From: Elusimicrobiota bacterium
GTDB lineage: Bacteria; Elusimicrobiota; Elusimicrobia; FEN-1173
Reading direction: 5' to 3'
Length of the DNA: 64,000 bases
NCBI GenBank assembly: GCA_016706425.1
Contig: JADJJR010000001.1
Coordinates: forward strand, 1,984,001 to 2,048,000
In this document: piece after piece, positions 6,904-14,267 of the stretch
Layout of the letters: the number at the start of each line of letters is the position of its first letter
How positions within the stretch are numbered: position 1 is the first letter of the stretch
The notes under the pieces: model-generated
What the model was told of the DNA's origin: nothing
Databases searched by the model: none
The model's input: the letters and a program-made list of their open reading frames with translations, nothing else
Position numbers and translations under genes: made by a program

Positions 6904-8877
6904 ATGGACCCATTGCCCTTCAGCCCCGATGTTTTCGCCTATCAACGCCGACCGACCCGCGTGGTCCGGGTGGGCGACGTCGGTGTCGGCGGGGACAACC
7001 CCCTCCGCCTCCAGTCGATGACCACCACGCGCACCCAGGACACCGACGCCACGGTGGCCCAGGCGATCCGCCTGGTGCAAGCGGGTTGCGAGATCGTGCG
7101 GATCACGGCCCCCTCCGAGGTCGACGCCCGCAATTTGAAAAACATCGCCGCGGCGCTCCGGGCCAAGGGCGTGCGCGTGCCGCTCGTGGCCGACATCCAT
7201 TTCCGCCCCGACGCCGCCCTCGAAGCCGCCGAACACGTCGAGAAAGTGCGGATCAACCCCGGCAATTTTTCCGACGCGAAAGCGTTTAAAACCCGCGACT
7301 ACACCGACCGGGAATACGCGCTCGAGCTCGAACGCATCGAGGAGCGCTTCACCCCGCTGGTGCTGAAGCTCAAGCGACTCGGGCGGGCGCTGCGCATCGG
7401 CACCAACCACGGCTCCCTCTCCGACCGGATTCTGAACCGGTTCGGGGACACCCCCGAAGGGATGGTCGAAAGCGCCCTGGAGTTTCTGCGCGTTTGCCGC
7501 AAGAACGACTACCACGACGTCATTTTTTCCATGAAGGCCTCGAACCCCAAGGTGATGATCGCCGCCTACCGCCTGTTGGCCGCGCGGCTCGACGCCGAGG
7601 GGGGCGACTACCCCTTCCACCTGGGCGTCACCGAGGCCGGCGACGGCGAGGACGGTCGCATCAAATCCGCCGTCGGGATCGGCGCCCTGCTGGAGGACGG
7701 CCTGGGCGACACGGTGCGCGTGTCCCTCACCGAGGACCCCGAATTCGAATTGCCCGTGGCCCGGCGGCTGACGGCCCCTTATCAGGGCCGCGCGCCCATC
7801 GCCTACGCCCGGGAATCCGGGGGCGCGGCCCCGCCCCGCGACCCCACCCATTACTCCCGCCGGCCCACGCGGGAATTGCGGGTGGGACCCGTGGCGCTGG
7901 GCAAGGACCACCCGCCCCGCGTCGCCGTCGAAACCGGCGGAACGGCCGCCCCGGATTTCAAAACCCGGCTCGACAAAATCCACGCCGCCGGCCTTGGCCT
8001 CGCCCCCGAGCTCGTCGTTTGGCCGGCCCAGGCGGCCGTCGACATTGACCGCCTGCGGGATTTCAAGAAGGCCCTCGGGTTTGAAACGCGCGTCGGCTTC
8101 GTCCTGCGCGCCGACGGTCCGGTCGATCCCGCCGCGGCCCTGGCCGTCGCCGACGCCCTCTGGCTGCCGGAGGCCGCCGGGGACGTCCGCCCGGCCGCGC
8201 GCGCCGCCGCCGACGCGGGCAAGCCCCTTTGGCTGACGGGCGCCCGGGCGGAGACCTTATTGACGGCCGCCCACGGCGCCTCCACCGTCCACCGCGATTT
8301 GGTCCTCGGCCTGCGGGGGGCGGACGTTTCCTTTCTTTTGCACCAAACGCGGTTTTTGACGTCACGCGAGTGGGTCGCCGCCTCGGGGATCCCCCTCCTG
8401 TTGGTCCTCCCCCCCCAGGACCCCGGCGAAGAATCCCTCTTGGGCTCGGCGGTGCTGGCCGGGGGGCTCTTGACCGACGGCCTGGGCGACGCGCTTTTCC
8501 TTTCGGGCCTTGGCTTGGCGGGCGACCTGGAACGCGCGGGCAACCTGCTCCAGGGCGCGGGGGCGCGCATCAGCAAAACCGAATTCGTCTCCTGCCCCTC
8601 CTGCGGCCGCACCCTCTTCGACTTGCAGACCACCACCGAGCGGATCAAGCGGCGCACGGGCCATCTCAAAAATGTCAAAATCGCCATCATGGGATGCATC
8701 GTGAACGGGCCCGGGGAAATGGCCGACGCCGATTTCGGTTACGTGGGGGGCGGCGTGGATAAAATCAATTTGTACGTCGGCAAAGAATGCGTGGAGAAGG
8801 GCATCGCCACCGCCGACGCCGACGAACGCCTGGTGGCGCTCATTCGCCGCCACGGCAAATGGACGGACCCGTCTTGA
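6904..8877 (+). CDS. ispG: 4-hydroxy-3-methylbut-2-enyl diphosphate synthase, long (insert-bearing) form
   Basis: IspG (GcpE) performs the penultimate step of the MEP isoprenoid pathway, reducing MEcPP to HMBPP with a [4Fe-4S] cluster. The N-terminal TIM-barrel is clear (LQSMTTTRTQDTDAT, VPLVADIHFRPDAA, VRINPGNF). The C-terminal cluster domain has CPSCGRTLFD (cysteines near 563 and 566), GCIVNGPGE (cysteine near 598) and the catalytic-region glutamate. At 657 residues it is far longer than the roughly 370-residue E. coli enzyme. It has a large inserted domain (about residues 300-560), as known in Chlamydiae, Bacteroidetes and plants. ATG 6904 is preferred over an in-frame codon at 6853 because of the promoter position. 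Confidence 0.96.
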   Translation: MDPLPFSPDVFAYQRRPTRVVRVGDVGVGGDNPLRLQSMTTTRTQDTDATVAQAIRLVQAGCEIVRITAPSEVDARNLKNIAAALRAKGVRVPLVADIHFRPDAALEAAEHVEKVRINPGNFSDAKAFKTRDYTDREYALELERIEERFTPLVLKLKRLGRALRIGTNHGSLSDRILNRFGDTPEGMVESALEFLRVCRKNDYHDVIFSMKASNPKVMIAAYRLLAARLDAEGGDYPFHLGVTEAGDGEDGRIKSAVGIGALLEDGLGDTVRVSLTEDPEFELPVARRLTAPYQGRAPIAYARESGGAAPPRDPTHYSRRPTRELRVGPVALGKDHPPRVAVETGGTAAPDFKTRLDKIHAAGLGLAPELVVWPAQAAVDIDRLRDFKKALGFETRVGFVLRADGPVDPAAALAVADALWLPEAAGDVRPAARAAADAGKPLWLTGARAETLLTAAHGASTVHRDLVLGLRGADVSFLLHQTRFLTSREWVAASGIPLLLVLPPQDPGEESLLGSAVLAGGLLTDGLGDALFLSGLGLAGDLERAGNLLQGAGARISKTEFVSCPSCGRTLFDLQTTTERIKRRTGHLKNVKIAIMGCIVNGPGEMADADFGYVGGGVDKINLYVGKECVEKGIATADADERLVALIRRHGKWTDPS

Positions 8878-9995
8878 ACGCCCCGGAGTTCCCCGACCGG
8901 CGTTCCGACGGCCGCCCCCTTCTCTTCCGCATCTTCTTTTTCGCGGCCTTCGGTTTCCTCCTTTATCAACTGCTTAAAATCGTGGCGCCGTTTTTCAACG
9001 CCATCCTGGTGGCCATCGTCCTGGCCATGGTGTTTTACCCTTTGCACGTTCGTTTCCTCCGTTGGTTCCGCAACCGGACCAACCTGGCCGCGGCGGTGAG
9101 CGTGAGCTCCCTGTTCCTCATGGTGGTGGTGCCGATGGTGTTTTTCCTCCTGCTTTTCGGGAAACAGGCCGCCGCCCTTTACCCCTGGGCCCAGGAACAG
9201 GTCCAGGCCGTGCGCGCCGACCCCCACAACGCCATTGAGGACCGACTCCCCGCGCCGCTCAAAAAACTGTGGGTCCGCGGGCAAGACCTCATGGACAAGG
9301 CGGGCACGAACACCAAAGACCTCGTGCTCAACGCCGTTGAAAAATTCGGCTCCAACGTTTCGGGCTTCGGGGCGTCCCTTTTGAAAAACACCCTGGTCTT
9401 CGTCATTCAGACGGCCATCATGGTTTTCACGTTGTTCTTCCTTTTCCGCGACGGGGCACGGGTGTCCCGGGCCATTGTCGAGCTCATCCCCATGGAGGAA
9501 GTCCACAAGGCCCACATCCTCACCCGGCTCAACGAAACCCTGACGGCGGTGGTCCGCGGCATGTTTATCGTGGCCTCGGTCCAGGGGCTCCTGGCGGGCG
9601 TGGGCTACGCCGTGGCGGGGGTGCGCTTTTCCGTCGTTCTCGGGTTCGCCACCGCCTTTTTCGCGCTCATCCCGATCATCGGCGCCACGACGGTGTGGCT
9701 GCCGGTGAGCCTGATGCTCATCGCCAAAGGCTGGGTTGTCCCCGGCGTGGGGCTCATGATCTGGGGCGCGCTCGTGGTCAGCATGGTGGACAACTTCCTC
9801 CGCCCGTTCATCATTGGGGAACAGGCCAAGCTCCCCATCGCGCTCCTCTTTTTCGGCACCCTGGGCGGCCTGCAGGCCTACGGCCCCATCGGTCTCATTG
9901 TGGGCCCCTTGATCGTCGCGACGGTCCTGGCCTTCGCCAAGATTTACGGCGAACAGGTCGCCGCCGCGAAAAAGCGCGCCCATGGAGCGGCGTAA
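8859..9995 (+). CDS. AI-2E family (PerM-like) transporter
   Basis: This is a 378-residue integral membrane protein with paired N-terminal helices (FRIFFFAAFGFLLYQLLK, FNAILVAIVLAMVFYPL), a long extracytoplasmic loop (about 100-190) and C-terminal helices containing GVRFSVVLGFATAFFALIPIIG and GLIVGPLIVATVLA, all typical of the AI-2E/PerM family. Members have been linked to autoinducer export or Na+/H+ exchange, and the substrate here is unknown. The ATG at 8859 lies within the last codons of ispG, a 19-base overlap, so it is probably co-transcribed. Its end overlaps the next gene by 14 bases. Confidence 0.88.
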   Translation: MDGPVLNAPEFPDRRSDGRPLLFRIFFFAAFGFLLYQLLKIVAPFFNAILVAIVLAMVFYPLHVRFLRWFRNRTNLAAAVSVSSLFLMVVVPMVFFLLLFGKQAAALYPWAQEQVQAVRADPHNAIEDRLPAPLKKLWVRGQDLMDKAGTNTKDLVLNAVEKFGSNVSGFGASLLKNTLVFVIQTAIMVFTLFFLFRDGARVSRAIVELIPMEEVHKAHILTRLNETLTAVVRGMFIVASVQGLLAGVGYAVAGVRFSVVLGFATAFFALIPIIGATTVWLPVSLMLIAKGWVVPGVGLMIWGALVVSMVDNFLRPFIIGEQAKLPIALLFFGTLGGLQAYGPIGLIVGPLIVATVLAFAKIYGEQVAAAKKRAHGAA

Positions 9996-10818
9996 ACCCA
10001 ACCCCGCCGCGCCGGGTCTCCCCGCCGCCACCACCCCGACCCGCCCCCTGGGCGACCGCGCGCACCCCCTCGTGCGCCGAATGCGGGACGCCCGCGACGG
10101 ACGCGACCCCCGTTCCCTGTTCGTGGAAGGCGCCCGCCTGGTGGCCGAGCTTTTGGAATCCCCGTTGCGGCCCCGGGAGGCCGTGATCCTCACCGCCCGT
10201 TACCGGGATCCGCGGTTTTTCCCCTTGATCGACGCTCTCAAAGCCAAGGGCGCGCCGCTTCACTTCGTGTCCGAAACGGTGATGACCTACATCAGCGATC
10301 TGGACGCGGCCCCCGGTTTGGCGGTCCGGGCCGACCGCCCGCCCCCGGCGGCCGTGCCCCCGAACGGATCGCTGTTCGTGCTTTTGGACGGGCTCCAATC
10401 CCCGGCCAACGCCGGCGCGGTGCTGCGCGTGGCCGAAGCCGCGGGGGCGGACGCCGTCGGGGCCTTGCCGGGGACCGTCGACCTCCTGTCCCCCAAAGCG
10501 CTGCGGGCCTCCGCCGGCAGCGCTTTCCGCGTGCCCCTTTTCCGCCTGGAAAAACCCGGCGATCTCCCCCGATCCGATTTGACTTTCCTGGTGGCCGACG
10601 CCCGGGGCGATGTCGATTACACCGATTTCGATTGGACCCGTCCCACGGCCCTCCTGTTGGGCGGGGAAGGCGCCGGCCCCCGGTCGGCCCCCTTGGCGGA
10701 TTTGAACGTTCGGAAAGTGCGCGTCCCCATGGCCGGCCGAACCGAATCCCTCAATGTGGCCGTGGCGGCCGGAATCCTGCTCATGGAAGCCCGACGCCAA
10801 AGAACCCGCGCGTCATGA
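9982..10818 (+). CDS. SpoU-family RNA 2'-O-methyltransferase (TrmH/RlmB-like)
   Basis: The 278-residue protein has an N-terminal RNA-binding substrate domain (RSLFVEGARLVAELLE) and a C-terminal SPOUT knot. The three motifs are LLDGLQSPANAGAVLRVAEAAG, LLLGGEGAGPRS and the closing MAGRTESLNVAVAAGILLMEA. It would methylate the ribose of a 23S rRNA or tRNA nucleotide in the cytoplasm. The target nucleotide cannot be read from sequence. The gene overlaps both neighbours, 14 bases with the AI-2E gene and an ATGA with the NamZ-like gene, which suggests one operon from ispG onwards. Confidence 0.9.
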   Translation: MERRKPNPAAPGLPAATTPTRPLGDRAHPLVRRMRDARDGRDPRSLFVEGARLVAELLESPLRPREAVILTARYRDPRFFPLIDALKAKGAPLHFVSETVMTYISDLDAAPGLAVRADRPPPAAVPPNGSLFVLLDGLQSPANAGAVLRVAEAAGADAVGALPGTVDLLSPKALRASAGSAFRVPLFRLEKPGDLPRSDLTFLVADARGDVDYTDFDWTRPTALLLGGEGAGPRSAPLADLNVRKVRVPMAGRTESLNVAVAAGILLMEARRQRTRAS

Positions 10819-11981
10819 AACCCGTCCGTCCGGGGGTGGAAGGATTCCTGACGGAAAAAAAATGGCGCGGACCGCGGTTGGGGCTCATCGCCCACGCGGC
10901 CTCCGTCCGCCCCGATTTAACGCCCACCGCCCTCGCCCTGCAACGCGCGGGGTTCCGGCTCACCGCCCTTTTCGCGCCGGAACACGGCCTCGCGGCGGCC
11001 CTCCAGGACCAGGCCCCCGTGCAGGGCGCCCGGGACAAGGCCACGGGACTCCCGTTGTTCAGCCTCTACGGAAAAACCCTCGCCCCGACCCCGTCCATGC
11101 TCGACAAAATCGACGCGATGGTCTTCGACCTGCAGGACATCGGGGTGCGTTATTACACGTTCGTCTGGACCTTGGCGCTCGCCCTCGAGGCCTGCGCCCG
11201 GGCGAAAAAACCCTTCCTCGTGTTGGACCGGCCCAACCCCCTCGGCGGCCGAACGGACGGGAACCTCCCGAACCCGGACCACCTTTCCTTTGTCGGACTC
11301 CATCCCGTGCCCGTGCTCCACGGCCTCACCGCCGGCGAACTGGCGCTTTGGCTGAACGCGACGCGCGGCTGGGGCGCGGACCTGCGGGTGTTTCCCGCGA
11401 CGGGGTGGCGGCGAAATCAACGCTTCGACGCCACCGGCCTGCCCTGGGTCCTGCCTTCCCCCAACATGCCGACGCTGGAGACCGCGTCCGTCTACGGGGG
11501 CGCGTGCCTCTTCGAGGCGACGAACCTTTCGGAGGGGCGCGGGACCACGCGTCCCTTTGAAATCCTGGGGGCGCCCTTTTTGGACGGCGACGCCTGGGCC
11601 CGCGCCCTGGCGCGGCACGCGTTGCCCGGGGTGGCGTTCCGGCCGCTCGTGTTCCGGCCGACCTTCAACAAATGGGCGGGCCGACTCTGCGGCGGCGTGC
11701 AAACGCACGTGACGGATTGGTCCGCCTTCTCCCCCTTCTTGACGGGCGTCGCCCTTTTGCACACCGCCCGCCGCCTGGCCCCGCGGCAATTCCGCTGGTC
11801 CCCCCCGCCCTACGAATACGAGAGGGTCAAACGGCCCATCGACATCCTGACCGGCTCTCCGGCGGTGCGTCGCGCCGTGGACGGCGGCGCTTCTTTAAAC
11901 GACCTCGCCGCGCCCTGGGCGGCACAGCGCGCGATGTTCCGGGCGGCGGTCGCGCCCTTTCGTCTTTATAAATCCATTTAG
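10815..11981 (+). CDS. DUF1343 / NamZ-like exo-beta-N-acetylmuramidase
   Basis: The 388-residue protein shows the DUF1343 hallmarks: LTALFAPEHGL, MVFDLQDIGVRYYTFVWT, LVLDRPNPLGG and EATNLSEGRGTTRPFE. The founding characterised member, NamZ of Bacillus, removes terminal N-acetylmuramic acid from peptidoglycan fragments in cell-wall turnover. No signal peptide is evident at the chosen ATG, so a cytoplasmic or otherwise non-classical location is implied. The start at 10815 overlaps the upstream stop as ATGA. A longer open frame upstream is discarded because it lies inside the methylase gene. Confidence 0.88.
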   Translation: MKPVRPGVEGFLTEKKWRGPRLGLIAHAASVRPDLTPTALALQRAGFRLTALFAPEHGLAAALQDQAPVQGARDKATGLPLFSLYGKTLAPTPSMLDKIDAMVFDLQDIGVRYYTFVWTLALALEACARAKKPFLVLDRPNPLGGRTDGNLPNPDHLSFVGLHPVPVLHGLTAGELALWLNATRGWGADLRVFPATGWRRNQRFDATGLPWVLPSPNMPTLETASVYGGACLFEATNLSEGRGTTRPFEILGAPFLDGDAWARALARHALPGVAFRPLVFRPTFNKWAGRLCGGVQTHVTDWSAFSPFLTGVALLHTARRLAPRQFRWSPPPYEYERVKRPIDILTGSPAVRRAVDGGASLNDLAAPWAAQRAMFRAAVAPFRLYKSI

Positions 11982-11991
11982 GAGACCCCCC

Positions 11992-13992
11992 ATGCCCCAC
12001 CCCCTCCGCGTCGTGATCGTCGGCGGTGTCGCCGGAGGCGCCAGCGCGGCCGCCAAGGCCCGCCGCGCCAACGAGAGCGCCGACATCACCCTTTTTGAGA
12101 AAGGCCCCTACGTCAGCTTCGCCAATTGCGGACTGCCCTATTACATCGGGGGCGATATTCCCGACCGCGGCGACCTTTTCCTCCAAACCCCGGAAAAATT
12201 CTGGACGCGTTTCCGGGTGCGCGTCCACGTCGGCCACGAGGTGATCCGCATTGACCGCGCCGCCCGGGAGGTGGAGGTGAAGAATTTGGCCACCGGCGCG
12301 GTGTTCCGCGCCCCCTACGACCGGCTGATCCTCGCGCCCGGGGCCGGGGCGGTGGTGCCCCCGGTCGCGGGGCTTCCGGCCGAGAACATCTTCACCGTCA
12401 AGACTGTACCGGACTCCGACGCCGTCCGCGCTTTTTTGGAGAAAAACCGACCGCGCCGCGCCGTCGTCGTGGGCGCGGGCTTCATCGGGCTGGAATCGGC
12501 GGAGGCCTTGACCCGTTGGGGCGTGGCCGTGACGCTGGTGGAACTGGAGAGCCAGGTTCTCCCGCCCTTCGACCCGGACATGTCCGCCTTCGTGGGCGGC
12601 CACCTGCGGGCCAGCGGGGTCGCGCTCGAACTGGGTCGCGGCCTCAAAGCGTTTCACGGCGGTCCGCGGGCCAGGGAAATCGAGCTCACGGACGGCCACC
12701 GTCTGCCGATGGACATGGCGATCCTGTCCATCGGCGTTCGCCCCGAGTTAAAGCTCGCGCGCGAAGCGGGGCTGACCATCGGCGCGGCCGGCGGCATCGC
12801 CGTGAACGATCGCCAGCAAACCTCCGACCCCGATATCTTCGCCGCCGGGGACGCCGTGGAGGTCGTCCACGCCGTCACGGGGAAAACGGTCCGCATGCCG
12901 TTGGCCGGTCCGGCCAACAAACAGGGTCGCGTGGCCGGCGCCAACGCCGCGGGGGAAAGCCTGGTTTTTCCTGGCGCCGTGGGCACCGCGATCGTGGAAT
13001 GCCTGGGCATCACCGCCGCCAAAACCGGCCTATCGGAAAAGGAGGCCCGTCGGCTGGGGATGCCGGTCCAAGCGACGACCATCCACTCGCTGGACCACGC
13101 CGGGTATTACCCGGGCGGGGAACTCTTGCACATCAAAATCATTTCCGACCCCGGGGACGGACGCCTCCTGGGCGCCCAGGTCGTCGGCGAAAAGGGCGTG
13201 GACAAGCGCATCGACGTGCTGGCCACCGCCCTTGCCGCGCGCATGAAGGTGACCGATCTCGAGACCTTGGACCTGGCCTACGCGCCCGCTTTTTCATCGG
13301 CCAAGGACCCGGTGATCCTCGCGGGGTTCGTGGCCTCCAACGCCTTGCGGGGCGAGGAGCGCTTGATCACCTGCGACGACTTTCGCCAACGCCGCGACCG
13401 GGGCGAGGCGTTCCAATTGGTGGACGTGCGCACGGCCCGCGAATTCGCGCGGGACCGGCTGGAGGGCGCGATCAACATTCCGCTCGACGAATTGCGCGAT
13501 CGCCTGCCCGAGTTAAACCCCGCGGCGGAAACGGTGGTGACCTGCCAGGTGGGACTGCGCGCCCATGTCGCCTCGCGGGTCCTCCTCCAAAACGGGTTCG
13601 CCCGGGTCTCCAACCTCACCGGCGGCATGACCTCCTGCGCGGCCGACCGCCCGACCCCGAACCCCGCCCCGGCGGCCGAACCGCTCCCGTCGGTGGTGTC
13701 GGTCCGTGAATTGCGGGACTGGACCGCGCCGAACCACCCGCGCGGCGCCCTCGGCATCGACGTCCGAGAGCCCGACGAACACCGGTGGGAGCGGCCGCCC
13801 CGGTGCCGAAACGTGCCTTTGAGCCGGCTCGACGCGGAACGTCCCACCTTGCCCAAGGACCGGGACTTGCTCTTTTTTTGCCAAACGGGATTCCGATCCG
13901 CCAAGGCCGTCGAAGACCTTCGGCGCGCCGGCTGGACGCGGGTGGCGGTGGTGGACGGGGGGTGTCGCCGCCTGGAAAAACGCCGGGTTTAA
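11992..13992 (+). CDS. CoA-disulfide reductase-type FAD oxidoreductase with two C-terminal rhodanese domains
   Basis: Residues 1-450 are a pyridine-nucleotide-disulfide oxidoreductase: FAD motif VIVGGVAGGASAAAKARR, the CoA-disulfide-reductase active site SFANCGLPYYIGG (Cys46), and ILSIGVRPE. Two rhodanese domains follow, about 456-550 with CQVGLRAH (Cys near 517) and about 570-660 with FFCQTGFRS (Cys near 630). Both keep the persulfide-carrying cysteine. Single-rhodanese CoADR-Rhd proteins reduce CoA persulfide or polysulfide, and the second rhodanese is less usual. It has a good GGAG ribosome-binding site ten bases upstream. The next gene, a DUF2892 membrane protein, is a common partner of rhodaneses (both are fused in E. 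coli YgaP), which supports sulfane-sulfur handling. Confidence 0.92.
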   Translation: MPHPLRVVIVGGVAGGASAAAKARRANESADITLFEKGPYVSFANCGLPYYIGGDIPDRGDLFLQTPEKFWTRFRVRVHVGHEVIRIDRAAREVEVKNLATGAVFRAPYDRLILAPGAGAVVPPVAGLPAENIFTVKTVPDSDAVRAFLEKNRPRRAVVVGAGFIGLESAEALTRWGVAVTLVELESQVLPPFDPDMSAFVGGHLRASGVALELGRGLKAFHGGPRAREIELTDGHRLPMDMAILSIGVRPELKLAREAGLTIGAAGGIAVNDRQQTSDPDIFAAGDAVEVVHAVTGKTVRMPLAGPANKQGRVAGANAAGESLVFPGAVGTAIVECLGITAAKTGLSEKEARRLGMPVQATTIHSLDHAGYYPGGELLHIKIISDPGDGRLLGAQVVGEKGVDKRIDVLATALAARMKVTDLETLDLAYAPAFSSAKDPVILAGFVASNALRGEERLITCDDFRQRRDRGEAFQLVDVRTAREFARDRLEGAINIPLDELRDRLPELNPAAETVVTCQVGLRAHVASRVLLQNGFARVSNLTGGMTSCAADRPTPNPAPAAEPLPSVVSVRELRDWTAPNHPRGALGIDVREPDEHRWERPPRCRNVPLSRLDAERPTLPKDRDLLFFCQTGFRSAKAVEDLRRAGWTRVAVVDGGCRRLEKRRV

Positions 13993-14023
13993 AACGGAGA
14001 AGTCCTCCCGCGTCCTCCCTTTG

Positions 14024-14218
14024 ATGCGTCAGGTGCAAATCGTCGCGGGAAGTCTCGTGGTGATCGGCGGACTCTGGTCCGGCCCCGGTCGTTGGTTGGC
14101 CGTGGCCGTGGGCGCGGGGTTGGTCTTCGCCGGGGCGTCCGGGTATTGCGGACTGGCCCGCGTCCTGGGCTTTCTCCCATGGAACCGCGCCCCCAAGCCT
14201 CCCGGGGGCCCCGCGTAA
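14024..14218 (+). CDS. DUF2892 (YgaP-like) small inner-membrane protein
   Basis: The 64-residue protein has two membrane helices (IVAGSLVVIGGLW and WLAVAVGAGLVFAGASGYCGLARVLG) and ends with the family motif GxCGLARxLxxLPWN. DUF2892 proteins accompany rhodaneses and may bind or move sulfane sulfur at the membrane; the role is not firmly established. The ATG at 14024 is preferred over the adjacent TTG at 14021. It follows the rhodanese oxidoreductase by about 30 bases and is probably in the same transcript. Confidence 0.85.
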   Translation: MRQVQIVAGSLVVIGGLWSGPGRWLAVAVGAGLVFAGASGYCGLARVLGFLPWNRAPKPPGGPA

Positions 14219-14267
14219 CGACTTCCGCGTTATTGACCCCTGTGGCCGAGGCGGCCCTGGGGGAGGG

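Noticed and set aside
8739..10193. A 484-codon minus-strand frame over ispG, the AI-2E gene and the rRNA methylase
   Set aside because: Charged, repetitive composition with no motifs. It spans three well-supported plus-strand genes.
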